A stretch of DNA of 64,000 bases from Acidobacteria bacterium UBA2990 (GTDB lineage Bacteria > Acidobacteriota > Vicinamibacteria > Vicinamibacterales > UBA8438): contig DEAE01000010.1 in assembly GCA_002347025.1 (NCBI GenBank), forward strand, positions 1 through 64,000, read 5' to 3'. A program made the translations under genes and the position numbers. Each line of letters begins with the position of its first letter. Within the stretch, counting starts at the first letter, position 1. The notes beneath the pieces were generated by a model. That model worked only from the letters and a program-made list of their open reading frames with translations, was not told the DNA's origin and did not search any database. This document shows, piece by piece, positions 1-8,399 of this stretch.

Positions 1-1
1 C

Positions 2-757
2 ATAAAGGCGTTCGATGCGATAAGGGAGCTATTTTCGAAAACGAAGGCCGCCCGAGACACTGGTCTCACGGCCAGTCATTTTTCTTTCAATATTGCTGGT
101 GGCCGCTGTGATGTGTGCGAAGGTGAAGGGGTTATACGCGTTGAGATGCAGTTTTTGGCTGACGTCTTCGTGCCTTGTGACGAGTGTGATGGTCGTCGCT
201 TCAAGAAGAAAGTGCTCGACGTAACTTACCGGGGACGAAGTGTTGATGCAGTTCTTCAAATGACAGTTCGAGAAGCGCTATCATTTTTCAGTACTTCTCC
301 AAGAGTTGTCCGTCGCCTGCGGTTATTAGAAGAGGTAGGACTGGGGTATTTGCGGCTGGGGCAACCGGCGACGACGTTGTCCGGGGGCGAGGCCCAGCGG
401 ATCAAGATAGCCTCTCATCTTTCGTCAAAGAAGACAGAGCGTGCCTTATACATACTTGACGAACCTACGACGGGGCTACATTTCGATGACATAGCTAAAC
501 TGCTGTCAGCCTTTCGTAAGTTACTTCAGGCTGGAAATAGCCTCTTGGTCATAGAGCACAATCTTGACGTTATTAAGTCGGCAGATTGGATAATCGATCT
601 AGGGCCGGAGGGAGGGGAAAATGGCGGTCTGGTCGTTGCCGAAGGTACGCCTGAGGAAATTGTGGAGTCTCCAGGGTCACACACAGGGCGTTACCTTAAG
701 CCGATCCTTGAAGCTAGCAGGGTTCAGGTCGGCTTGGATTCGTCTGGGCGGGACTGA
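2..757 (+). CDS. uvrA: UvrA excinuclease ABC subunit A, C-terminal part (5' end outside window)
   Basis: DNA damage recognition ATPase of nucleotide excision repair, working with UvrB and UvrC in the cytoplasm. The reading frame is already open at base 2, so the gene starts upstream of the window and only about 251 C-terminal residues are seen. Visible features are the second zinc-binding module (CDVCEGEG followed by CDECDGRRF), the ABC signature TTLSGGEAQRIKIA and the Walker B segment LYILDEPTTGLHFDD with the following His in VIEHN. These fit the second ATPase domain of UvrA. The frame ends normally with TGA, with no sign of damage. uvrC lies about 2.3 kb downstream, so two repair genes are near neighbours here but are separated by unrelated genes. 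Confidence 0.97.
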   Translation: MKAFDAIRELFSKTKAARDTGLTASHFSFNIAGGRCDVCEGEGVIRVEMQFLADVFVPCDECDGRRFKKKVLDVTYRGRSVDAVLQMTVREALSFFSTSPRVVRRLRLLEEVGLGYLRLGQPATTLSGGEAQRIKIASHLSSKKTERALYILDEPTTGLHFDDIAKLLSAFRKLLQAGNSLLVIEHNLDVIKSADWIIDLGPEGGENGGLVVAEGTPEEIVESPGSHTGRYLKPILEASRVQVGLDSSGRD

Positions 758-954
758 GGTAGGCCATTGGTTGGCTCAGTCCAACTGCTATGGTACTCTT
801 CGAGACTGAGACATCATCCTGACTGAGGTGGCAGTGGACGTCATTAAAGCTGGGTCCTCCAACTAGCTGTAGAGGTGAGACTGGTCGTGAATATTCTCTA
901 GCACAATCAGCAATGTCCTACAAAATTCATCCTAGAATGAGAAATTGGTCCTGA

Positions 955-1518
955 ATGGAATCTATTCAAGCGACGCGTCTCCGTAAGGGGACTCTGATTA
1001 AATTGAATGACGAACTTTATCGGGTCATGGATGTAACGCATCTTACACCGGGTAAGGGCAAGGCATTCGTGCAGTCACGTATGCGTAATGTCAAGTCAGG
1101 CAGTTTACTCGATCACAAGTTTCGGTCGGTTGATGTCGTGGAGCGAGCTGTTCTCGATGATAGGGAGATGCAGTTTACCTATCGTGATGGTGACACTTTC
1201 AACTTCATGGACTTGGAGACCTTCGAACAGGTTGAAATAACTGCTGAGACTCTTGGTGAGTCGGTCCACTATCTGCTACCGGAAGCTACTATCAGAGTTT
1301 CACTGTATGAGAATGAGGCCATTGGTCTCAATCTGCCGCTAACCGTGGATCTCAAGGTGGCAGAGACGGCGCCTGCAATAAAGGGGGCGACGGCTAGTGC
1401 GCAACTGAAGCCAGCGACACTCGAGACTGGTTTGGTGATTCAAGTCCCTCCGTTTATTAGCAACGACGACACTGTTCGAGTAAATACCGAGACAGGTGAG
1501 TATCAATCGAGGGCTTGA
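955..1518 (+). CDS. efp: Elongation factor P
   Basis: Translation factor that binds between the ribosomal P and E sites and relieves stalling at polyproline. The 187-residue product has the usual length and three-domain layout. It opens with the KOW-like segment, and the loop LTPGKGKAF places a lysine at residue 34, the position modified in many bacteria. A lysine rather than an arginine means rhamnosylation of the EarP type is not expected; whether it is lysylated cannot be judged here because no modification gene is in the window. The C-terminal domain ends with VPPFISNDDTVRVNTETGEY, typical for the family. The Shine-Dalgarno match before ATG 955 is weak. The downstream membrane-protein gene starts 37 bases after the stop. 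Confidence 0.97.
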   Translation: MESIQATRLRKGTLIKLNDELYRVMDVTHLTPGKGKAFVQSRMRNVKSGSLLDHKFRSVDVVERAVLDDREMQFTYRDGDTFNFMDLETFEQVEITAETLGESVHYLLPEATIRVSLYENEAIGLNLPLTVDLKVAETAPAIKGATASAQLKPATLETGLVIQVPPFISNDDTVRVNTETGEYQSRA

Positions 1519-1555
1519 CCACACAGGACTTACAGGGTTGAGGGAGGTTCGATTC

Positions 1556-2140
1556 ATGGCTCCCGAAGGTCTTCTTGCAATTTTCCTTGAGACGGTTTTG
1601 CCGACCGCAGTTTTCTTGCTGGGTGTCGGATTCCTGGCATCGAATCTTCGGCTCCTGGTTCGTTTTCTGCGGTATTGGCGCCTCCGCTCATCTGCAGTGC
1701 TGACCTGGCCACGTCGTCGTCCATCTTCGTACGGGTGGCTGCTTGGTTTTGGAGTGCTGTTTGGGGTGATGGTGTTCGTAAAAATTGCCGTCCAGCAGCG
1801 GCCATTGGTCGATGCATTCGGCGAAGGTATGATGTTTATCTATTACGCTTACGCCTTACCACTCAGCTTTCAGATCGGCCAAGGGTTCTATAGGGATGGT
1901 GTGTGGTCGGATAGAGGGTTTGTTCCCTATGCCCAGATTGGTGGTCTATCTTGGCGGGAGGATGAAAACCTGACTCTGGTGCTGATACACCGTGTTCGTA
2001 ACGTTGTTGGTCGTGTTGATGTCCCTTTCGAGCATTATGGTGAGGTGCGCAGGTTTCTGCGAGACAAGATCGCTGCCCAAGATATTGACTTTACTGACAA
2101 GGGATTCGACCTTGGCGCCGATGAACGAGAATTGGTGTAG
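1556..2140 (+). CDS. Conserved membrane protein of unknown function
   Basis: A 194-residue integral membrane protein with no function I can name. ATG 1556 is chosen because AGGGAGG lies at 1541-1547 with good spacing; an in-frame ATG at 1496 would overlap efp and has no such site. Three hydrophobic stretches are visible, at about residues 4-32, 57-78 and 85-105. A soluble C-terminal part follows, with DGVWSDRGFVPYAQIGG and then an Arg/Lys-rich helix. The shape (helices, then a small beta-rich domain that looks PH-like) recalls DUF5673-type bacterial proteins, but that is only an impression. It sits just after efp and converges with the minus-strand genes that follow. Confidence 0.8.
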   Translation: MAPEGLLAIFLETVLPTAVFLLGVGFLASNLRLLVRFLRYWRLRSSAVLTWPRRRPSSYGWLLGFGVLFGVMVFVKIAVQQRPLVDAFGEGMMFIYYAYALPLSFQIGQGFYRDGVWSDRGFVPYAQIGGLSWREDENLTLVLIHRVRNVVGRVDVPFEHYGEVRRFLRDKIAAQDIDFTDKGFDLGADERELV

Positions 2141-2186
2141 GGGGAGTGTAGAACCAGTGACCGAGGAACTCTCTTGAAGGGTTTTT

Positions 2187-2390
2187 CTATCTCAGGCTTT
2201 CCAACAATATCCCGATCAATCCAGGTCCGCTGGCCGTGGGATCGTTGAGCCACTGTGGCGGTGTAAGCCAGACGAATGCAAGAATAGCGATCACCATGAG
2301 GTCGTATTGCCAGGTGCCTCTGTCGAAGGTCCAAAAGAGAGCGTGCCAAATCCCGCGGGTCGGCAGTGAAACGAAGTCTTTTAAGATCAT
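2187..2390 (-). CDS. Small conserved membrane protein, coupled to the phosphatidyltransferase gene
   Basis: A 67-residue protein with one clear membrane helix (about residues 29-43, LMVIAILAFVWLTP) after an amphipathic N-terminal part containing TRGIWHALFWTFDRGTWQYD. Its ATG overlaps the stop of the upstream minus-strand phosphatidyltransferase gene by four bases (2387-2390), the arrangement expected for translational coupling. I recall similar small proteins with an RGTWQYD segment in Acidobacteria, but no function is known to me. The tight coupling suggests a partner or accessory of the lipid-head-group enzyme. The real start and the coding nature are supported mainly by this overlap and the membrane-protein composition. 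Confidence 0.7.
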   Translation of the reverse strand: MILKDFVSLPTRGIWHALFWTFDRGTWQYDLMVIAILAFVWLTPPQWLNDPTASGPGLIGILLESLR

Positions 2391-2986
2391 CGTTTGTTTG
2401 TTTCTTGAGAATTCAGAACCTGCCAGGTGAAATATATCCGGTCTAGGACAGTGACCACAGAGAGTATTAGGATCACCCAGAGCACGGCACCCATTCTGTT
2501 AGTAAACGCCCCGATCATCACTAGGACGATTCGCTCGGGTCTTTCCATGAACCCCACCTTGCACTTGTCGATCATTGATTCTGCGCGGGCTCTCGTGTAA
2601 CTGGTCATTACCGAGAACATCATTGCGAAGGCAGCGATCATCACGTAGTCCGTGCGTCCAAGCTGGGAGTAGAGATACATTACCCCGATAAACAGTGACA
2701 GGTCTGAGAAGCGGTCCATGACCGAATCCCAGAACCCACCAAATCGCGAAGCTAGGTTGGTTTCTTCAGCTACTTTGCCGTCTATGAAATCGAAAATGTT
2801 CGCTACCAGCATGATGAAGCCGGCAGGAATGAATCGACCTTGAGCAAACTGCCAAGCGGCCAAAAAATTGATGACCACTCCAACGAGGGTCAGTATGTTT
2901 GGGTGTATGCGAAGTGTCACACACGCGCGGATGATGGCACGGAGGGGGAACATGCAAGCGGTGCCGATTGCGCCTGTGAACGTCAT
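2387..2986 (-). CDS. CDP-alcohol phosphatidyltransferase family protein (PgsA-like)
   Basis: Integral membrane enzyme of the family that transfers a phosphatidyl group from CDP-diacylglycerol to an alcohol such as glycerol 3-phosphate or an inositol phosphate. The 199-residue product has multiple hydrophobic helices and the family signature at residues 66-91: D66, D69, G70, A73, G83, D87 and D91 are all in register (DFIDGKVAE ... GGFWDSVMD). The residue after A73 is Glu where the consensus has Arg. The alcohol substrate cannot be assigned from sequence. Its stop overlaps the start of a small membrane protein gene, and it diverges from uvrC with only 76 bases between the two starts. Confidence 0.88.
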   Translation of the reverse strand: MTFTGAIGTACMFPLRAIIRACVTLRIHPNILTLVGVVINFLAAWQFAQGRFIPAGFIMLVANIFDFIDGKVAEETNLASRFGGFWDSVMDRFSDLSLFIGVMYLYSQLGRTDYVMIAAFAMMFSVMTSYTRARAESMIDKCKVGFMERPERIVLVMIGAFTNRMGAVLWVILILSVVTVLDRIYFTWQVLNSQETNKR

Positions 2987-2995
2987 CCTGGAAGC

Positions 2996-3001
2996 TATAA
3001 T
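2996..3001 (+). promoter_or_regulatory. Candidate -10 element for uvrC
   Basis: A perfect TATAAT lies in the 76-base gap between the divergent phosphatidyltransferase and uvrC genes. The best -35 at suitable distance, CTGTGA at 2974-2979 (16-base spacer), matches only half of the consensus. If used, transcription would start near 3008 and give a leader of about 55 bases. Confidence 0.4.
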
Positions 3002-3062
3002 GGATTAGCGAACTGGGTCCGTAATTGGCACCCTCTACATCACCAATAAATCAGTGTAGCCC

Positions 3063-4985
3063 ATGCCGATTCACGATCTCAAGGCTCAGATTAAGCAACT
3101 GCCTGAACAGCCTGGTGTTTATCTCTATTATGACGATTCTGGGGCAACGATCTATATCGGACGAGCTCGGTCATTGCGAGATAGGGTTCGTAGTTATCTT
3201 GGGGCCCGAGGAACTAGTCCAAAAACAGATGCTCTGCTTGACAAGGTTTCCCGATTAGAGGTCATCGTCACAGATTCTCTAGTAGAAGCTCTGGCGCTTG
3301 AGAGCCACCTTATCAAGCAGCGAGGTCCTCGTTTTAATATTCTGCTGCGCGATGACAAGAATTACCCTTATTTGCAATTGACGACTGGTGAAAGCTTTCC
3401 GCGCGTGGTTGTGGTTCGTCGTGTAGAGCGGGATGGACACACCTACGCTGGTCCGTTCTTGCCAGCGGCTCTGGCGCGAAAGACGATGACCTTAACTCAT
3501 AAGTTATTCGGAATCCGCTCTTGTAATGAGGCTATAAATGGGCGCCGTGGGCGAGCGTGTCTCGAATATGACATCAAGCGGTGTGTTGCTCCTTGCGTCG
3601 ACGAATTGTGTACTCAGGAACAGTATGCTGAAACGGTTGAGCATGCGCGGCTATTTCTTGAAGGTCGTAATGATGAGTTACTTGGTCAGTTGAAGAGACG
3701 CATGTTGGCAGAGTCAGAGGACCTGCGGTACGAGGCCGCCGCCCAGACACATGATGCTGTAAAAACGATTGAGACGCTTCTTAACCGTCAACAAAAAATG
3801 TCGACGGTTCGACTTGGTGACCGCGATGCTTTTGGAATGAAGATTGGTTCGGCGGGGGGGATAATCCAGGTATTCCAAGTGCGTGGTGGGCGGGTTATTG
3901 AGCGGTCTGAGCTTGTGGCTGACCTTCCTGCTGGCAATGAGCTTGCAGTTTCTGAGACACTGGAGGCTGCGGTTCAGCAGTTCTATCAGACGAGAGTTCC
4001 ACCTCCAGAAGTGCATGTGCCCGTTGAGGTCAGGGACCCAGGCCCGCTTGAGGCTTGGCTAACACAAAGTGCCGGTCGCAAGGTTCGACTTGTTGTACCG
4101 AAGAGAGGGGACAAGCGCCGCCTGCTGGATCTAGCCACTCGTAACGCAGAACTAGCTTATCGTTCTCGTTTTAGTGACGAGGCAAGAGCGGCTACCGTTG
4201 CATTGGAAGAACTTAGAGTAGTCTTGGGCTTGTCTGTCCTTCCTCGTCGAATAGAGTGTTTCGATATTTCGACTCTCCAGGGAGCAGAAACGGTGGGTGC
4301 GATGGTAGTTTCTGAGGATGGACAGTTGCGTCCAAAGGAATATCGAAAGTACCGATTGCGCGGGGTCGGTTGGGGCGGGGTCAAGAGGTCTCCGTTGGGG
4401 ACCCTGAATAGGCGAGAGAAAGAGGCTAATGACAAGGTGGAACCTGTAAATCTTGATGGTGGGAAAATCAGTGGAAGGCTCTTAGATGATTACGCTGCAA
4501 TGAGAGAGGTTGTCGGGCGTCGTTACCGGCGGTTGATGGAAGAGGGCGGCCCCCTTCCCGAATTGGTTGTCATTGACGGCGGAAGTGGACAACTGTCTTC
4601 TGCTTATGAGTCATTTGAGTCACTGGGGTTGTCAAATCTCGTTGCGATCGGACTTGCGAAAAAAGAAGAATTAGTTTACTCACGTGATTCTTCAGACCCG
4701 CTAATTCTCGAGGTGGGGAGTGCTGCATTAAGGTTGTTGCAGCGTCTACGGGATGAGGCTCACCGAGTAGCGCTGAGCTATCACCGGCGGTCTCGTCGAC
4801 GGAGGGATTTTCGCTCAGAACTCCAGGATATACCAGGTGTTGGTGCGGTTCGACGTCGAGCGCTGCTGACCCAGCTTGGTAGTGTGGCTAACATCCGGCG
4901 TGCCTCTCGAGAAGAATTGGTTCCGGTTGTCGGTGCCAAAGCTGCCGATGCCGTCTTGAATCATTTTGCGACAGGCCGACGTTAG
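3063..4985 (+). CDS. uvrC: UvrC excinuclease ABC subunit C
   Basis: Nuclease subunit that makes both incisions around the lesion during nucleotide excision repair. The 640-residue product begins with the GIY-YIG domain (GVYLYYDDSG ... IYIGRARSLRDRVRSYL), followed by a Cys-containing region (GRACLEYDIKRCVAPC) and the UVR motif near residues 215-250 that contacts UvrB. The RNase H-like second nuclease domain is seen in RIECFDISTLQGAETVGAMVV and LPELVVIDGGSGQLSSA, and a helix-hairpin-helix pair closes the protein (LQDIPGVGAVRRRALLTQLG). Length and domain order match the standard protein. It is the first gene of a + strand run leading into the M50 protease and trpS. Confidence 0.97.
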   Translation: MPIHDLKAQIKQLPEQPGVYLYYDDSGATIYIGRARSLRDRVRSYLGARGTSPKTDALLDKVSRLEVIVTDSLVEALALESHLIKQRGPRFNILLRDDKNYPYLQLTTGESFPRVVVVRRVERDGHTYAGPFLPAALARKTMTLTHKLFGIRSCNEAINGRRGRACLEYDIKRCVAPCVDELCTQEQYAETVEHARLFLEGRNDELLGQLKRRMLAESEDLRYEAAAQTHDAVKTIETLLNRQQKMSTVRLGDRDAFGMKIGSAGGIIQVFQVRGGRVIERSELVADLPAGNELAVSETLEAAVQQFYQTRVPPPEVHVPVEVRDPGPLEAWLTQSAGRKVRLVVPKRGDKRRLLDLATRNAELAYRSRFSDEARAATVALEELRVVLGLSVLPRRIECFDISTLQGAETVGAMVVSEDGQLRPKEYRKYRLRGVGWGGVKRSPLGTLNRREKEANDKVEPVNLDGGKISGRLLDDYAAMREVVGRRYRRLMEEGGPLPELVVIDGGSGQLSSAYESFESLGLSNLVAIGLAKKEELVYSRDSSDPLILEVGSAALRLLQRLRDEAHRVALSYHRRSRRRRDFRSELQDIPGVGAVRRRALLTQLGSVANIRRASREELVPVVGAKAADAVLNHFATGRR

Positions 4986-5003
4986 GTGGCTCTTTGTTAG
5001 CCG

Positions 5004-5696
5004 TTGACTTGGGCACTTGCCCTTCCCCGTTCTAGTCCATTATGCTGGACGCCCTTGCCTTTCATTGGTGACCTACTAGTCCTGCTGTCAGTCTTGATGT
5101 TTTCTTTGACGATTCACGAGATGTCACACGCGTTGGCCGCAGACTGGTGTGGGGACCCCACGGCCAGGCTGTTGGGGAGGGTTTCGCTGAATCCCATGGT
5201 TCACCTTGATGCTGTGGGCTCCGTTTTCTTGCCGTTGATATTGGCAATGTCCCCCGGTGGATTTGTTTTCGGATGGGCGAAGCCGGTTCCAGTGAATACG
5301 GGAAACCTTAAGAATGGCCGACGAGATTTCTGGATTGTTGCCATTGCTGGTCCGGCTAGTAACCTCGCGCTTGCGGTAGCGGCGTCACTGTTGCTGGGTG
5401 CTATGCCAAACCAAATCGGTTCGTCCGAGGTAACCCAGGTGGAGCCGTTAACCCAAGGCCTTGGGCTGCTGGTTCGATTAAACTTGCTCTTAGCGGTATT
5501 TAATATGCTGCCGGTGCCACCACTGGACGGTGGGAATGTTTTGGTGGGTTTACTGCCTGAGTCGCTGGCGACCAGGTACGATCGGTTTATTAGGCCCTAC
5601 GGGTTTGCTATTCTGATTTTGCTCATGTTGACTGACTTGGTGGATTTTCTAATTCGTCCACCTTATATCGTTCTCACAAGGTGGTTATTACCGTGA
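5004..5696 (+). CDS. Site-2 protease family (M50) membrane metalloprotease
   Basis: Intramembrane zinc protease of the small SpoIVFB/YwhC-like class. The 230-residue product has the zinc motif HEMSH at about residues 38-42 inside a hydrophobic helix, and the distal motif FNMLPVPPLDGGNVL that supplies the third zinc ligand. Several further hydrophobic helices surround these. No PDZ domain is present, so this is not RseP itself; the substrate is unknown. The annotated start is a TTG, 18 bases after uvrC; the first membrane helix begins near residue 20, so a start somewhat downstream is possible. Its 3' end overlaps the start of trpS by 16 bases, indicating an operon. Confidence 0.9.
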   Translation: MTWALALPRSSPLCWTPLPFIGDLLVLLSVLMFSLTIHEMSHALAADWCGDPTARLLGRVSLNPMVHLDAVGSVFLPLILAMSPGGFVFGWAKPVPVNTGNLKNGRRDFWIVAIAGPASNLALAVAASLLLGAMPNQIGSSEVTQVEPLTQGLGLLVRLNLLLAVFNMLPVPPLDGGNVLVGLLPESLATRYDRFIRPYGFAILILLMLTDLVDFLIRPPYIVLTRWLLP

Positions 5697-6685
5697 AGCC
5701 AAGGGTGGTCTCAGGGATGCGGCCGACGGGTAGGTTACACATCGGGCACCTAGTCGGAGCCTTACGGCAGTGGGCCGAGTTACAAGACCAGTACGACTGT
5801 ATGTATTTTGTAGCTGACTGGCACGCGCTGACTAGCGAGTATTCGCAAACGGATGCTCTGACCGACTACGCATACGACAATGTAGCTGATTGGATCGCTG
5901 CGGGCGTTGACCCAGACCGAAGCACGCTCTTTGTGCAATCTTTGGTGCCGGAGCATGCTGAACTGTACCTTCTGATGTCGATGGTGGTGCCGACCCCATG
6001 GTTGGAGCGAGTGCCTACTTACAAGGAACAGATAGAGCAGTTGGCAGAAAAGGACTTATCGACTCTAGGGTTCTTGGGTTATCCGTTGTTGCAGGGTGCT
6101 GATGTTGTGATTTACAAAGCCCAGTATGTGCCTGTCGGAGATGACCAGGTTCCGCATTTGGAGCTGAATAGAGAGGTAGTCCGGAGGTTTCACGGGTTTT
6201 TCGGTGAATTGTTTCCCGAACCACAGCCATTGCTCACGTCGTTTCCGAGGCTGCCTGGTCTAGATAATCGGAAGATGAGCAAGAGTTATGGGAACACGAT
6301 TGATTTGGCGGATGATGCCGATGCCGTAAAAAAGAAAGTCATGCGCATGTATACCGATCCGAAGAGGATCCGTGCTGACATTCCAGGCACAGTCGAGGGT
6401 AACCCGGTTTTTCTGTATCACGATGCTTTTAACTCAGATATAGCTGAAGTGGAAGACCTAAAGTCGCGCTATAGAACAGGGCGGGTTGGAGATGTCGAGG
6501 TCAAGCAAAAGCTGGTTCAAGCGATTAACACGGTACTTGACCCAATACGAGAACGACGGACTGAGGTGTTGGAGCGACCGGGTCGAGTGCGAGAGATTTT
6601 GATGGATGGTTCCAGTCGGGCTCGGCGGATTGCCCAGGAAACTATTCGGGAGGTCCGTGAAGCTGTGAAGTTGAGCTATGTCTGA
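5681..6685 (+). CDS. trpS: Tryptophanyl-tRNA synthetase
   Basis: Class I aminoacyl-tRNA synthetase charging tRNA-Trp. The 334-residue product carries the HIGH-type motif in GRLHIGHLVGAL and the KMSKS motif in NRKMSKSYGNTI, with the Rossmann-fold core between them, and its length is normal for bacterial TrpRS. The start is GTG 5681 inside the end of the M50 protease gene; GTG 5693 is an in-frame alternative just before KPRVVSGMRPTG. The stop overlaps the start of scpA by eight bases. The gene order M50 protease, trpS, scpA, scpB and an RNA pseudouridine synthase recurs in many bacteria. Confidence 0.97.
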   Translation: MVITVKPRVVSGMRPTGRLHIGHLVGALRQWAELQDQYDCMYFVADWHALTSEYSQTDALTDYAYDNVADWIAAGVDPDRSTLFVQSLVPEHAELYLLMSMVVPTPWLERVPTYKEQIEQLAEKDLSTLGFLGYPLLQGADVVIYKAQYVPVGDDQVPHLELNREVVRRFHGFFGELFPEPQPLLTSFPRLPGLDNRKMSKSYGNTIDLADDADAVKKKVMRMYTDPKRIRADIPGTVEGNPVFLYHDAFNSDIAEVEDLKSRYRTGRVGDVEVKQKLVQAINTVLDPIRERRTEVLERPGRVREILMDGSSRARRIAQETIREVREAVKLSYV

Positions 6686-7538
6686 CTCTGGCCGACCAGA
6701 GGCTTTTGAATCCATTCTTGAAGACTATCCGGTCAAGCTCGAGATTTTCGAGGGGCCGTTGGATCTACTGTTGCATCTGATCCGCAAGAGTGAGCTAGAC
6801 ATCTACGATATTCCTATTGCTCTGATTACCCAGCAGTATCTCGAGTATCTTGAGCTGATGAAAGAGCTTGATCTGGATGGAGCTGGTGAGTTTCTTGTTA
6901 TGGCAGCTACGCTGATTCAAATCAAGGCGCGAACTCTTGTTCCGAGAGCTGATGTAGAGGATGAACAGGAAGAAGAGGTCTCTGACCCCCGTGACGAGCT
7001 TGTCAAGCGGTTGATTGAACACGAAAAATTCAAGGCTGCTGCCGAACTCTTGCATGAGAGACAGACGGTTAGGGACGCACAGTGGAGTAGGTCAGACGAA
7101 CGACTGACTGCTATTGCCGGTGAACCCTTTGAGCGTGAGCTCGAGGTTGATCTGTTTGGGCTTTTGCAGGCGTTTCAGTCTGTGATTAAACGGGCTAAAG
7201 AGCACCCGGTGATGCTGCCTGGCGAAGAAGTGTCTATTGAGACACGGACCAGGCAGTTACTCGATTTATTGATTAAAACCAACCCTTGCGGTTTTGAAGA
7301 TTTGTTCGCCGATGACCGTAATCGGGGTGAGCTGGTCACCAGTTTTCTGGCTTTGCTGGAGATGATTCGATTAAAGATGATTCGGGTATTTCAGTCCAGT
7401 TCATTCGGTCCAATTCGAGTGTACCTACGAGATAGGCCTCAGGATGCACCTAAACCGTTAGGTGATCCGGGTCTCGATAGTGAGTATGCGGATACGAAAC
7501 GGGATGCTAAGGAAAGCAGTGACGACGTGGTTGAGTAG
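6678..7538 (+). CDS. scpA: Segregation and condensation protein A
   Basis: Kleisin subunit that links the heads of the SMC dimer in the bacterial condensin complex and is needed for chromosome segregation. The N-terminal signature YPVKLEIFEGPLDLLLHLIR is present at about residues 17-36, followed by the helical region with SELDIYDIPIALITQQYLEYL. An acidic linker (DVEDEQEEEVSDPRDE) leads to the C-terminal winged-helix part, which includes VTSFLALLEMIRLKMI. The 286-residue length is within the family range, with a charged tail after the last helix. It overlaps trpS by eight bases, and scpB follows about 190 bases later. Confidence 0.95.
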   Translation: MSDSGRPEAFESILEDYPVKLEIFEGPLDLLLHLIRKSELDIYDIPIALITQQYLEYLELMKELDLDGAGEFLVMAATLIQIKARTLVPRADVEDEQEEEVSDPRDELVKRLIEHEKFKAAAELLHERQTVRDAQWSRSDERLTAIAGEPFERELEVDLFGLLQAFQSVIKRAKEHPVMLPGEEVSIETRTRQLLDLLIKTNPCGFEDLFADDRNRGELVTSFLALLEMIRLKMIRVFQSSSFGPIRVYLRDRPQDAPKPLGDPGLDSEYADTKRDAKESSDDVVE

Positions 7539-7730
7539 TCTTGTGATGCGTCGTTCTTGCTGTCAGCCAAATTTATGGCTATTGCGTGGCGCTGAAGGTC
7601 TTGCGAAAAAGGGGCGGCTGGCTAGTCTAAAGATCGCAGTCTTCCAGAACCCGCTGGCCAGTAGTGAGGTAGGTTGCAGACGCACCCCGTCGACTCTGCC
7701 TGCCTATCGTCTTTTGGAGAGACCAGTGCT

Positions 7731-8369
7731 ATGTCCGACGATTTGAAACCTGTTATTGAAGCCCTGATTTTCGCATCGCCGGATCCCCTGACCCCTAAAA
7801 CTATCTTTCAGCTGCTCGAAGAAGAGCCGAAAGAAGATATTGAGAAGGCTATTGAAGCTCTAAGGGATGACTATCGGCAGGGCGGTGGTTTGCAGATGGT
7901 TGAGGTGGCCGGTGGCTACCAAATTTGTACTAGGCCAGATTTGCACGAATGGGTGCGTCGGCTCTTCCATGAGCATTCAAAGCAACGCCTGTCAGTTCAA
8001 GCGCTCGAGACCTTGGCAGTTATTGCTTACAAGCAACCGATCACTGGAGCAGAGGTGGCTGAAATTCGTGGGGTCAATGCCTCGGGTGTGGTGGGAACCT
8101 TGTTGGAGCGTCAGTTAGTTAAAGTTGTTGGCCGCAAGCAGGTAGTTGGTCGTCCCTTCCTTTATGCTACTACCCGCGAGTTCTTGAATGTGTTCGGGTT
8201 GAGCGATCTCGATGACCTTCCAAAGGTGGAAGAGATGGCAGAAGCGCTGGGGATGGAAGTCCCAGCTGCGCTAACGGCTTCCTCGCCGACAACAGAATCG
8301 CTGCCATTTGAGGGTGAATCTGAAGGCGAAGGAGTGAAGGAAACCGATTCTTCTGAGCAGGTGCACTAG
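7731..8369 (+). CDS. scpB: Segregation and condensation protein B
   Basis: Accessory subunit of the SMC-ScpA complex that binds ScpA as a dimer. ATG 7731 is preferred: GGAGAG lies about nine bases upstream and the product then opens with MSDDLKPVIEALIFASPDPL, the usual ScpB start. The frame stays open to 7674, but the added residues look non-native. Two winged-helix domains are visible, the second with LETLAVIAYKQPITGAEVAE and the conserved VGRKQVVGRPFLYATT. The acidic, low-complexity tail after about residue 180 is typical. It lies between scpA and an RluB-type gene, a common neighbourhood. Confidence 0.95.
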   Translation: MSDDLKPVIEALIFASPDPLTPKTIFQLLEEEPKEDIEKAIEALRDDYRQGGGLQMVEVAGGYQICTRPDLHEWVRRLFHEHSKQRLSVQALETLAVIAYKQPITGAEVAEIRGVNASGVVGTLLERQLVKVVGRKQVVGRPFLYATTREFLNVFGLSDLDDLPKVEEMAEALGMEVPAALTASSPTTESLPFEGESEGEGVKETDSSEQVH

Positions 8370-8399
8370 GAGATGTGCATGCTGCCTTAGCCGCTGTAA

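Noticed and set aside
1535..1560. GGTTCGATTC resembling a tRNA T-loop
   Set aside because: The flanking bases do not pair as a T-arm stem, and no acceptor, D or anticodon arms are near; it is the ribosome-binding region of a membrane protein gene.
7462..7746. 94-codon frame spanning the scpA end and the gap before scpB
   Set aside because: It overlaps the end of scpA in another frame and gives a non-native protein rich in Arg and Trp.
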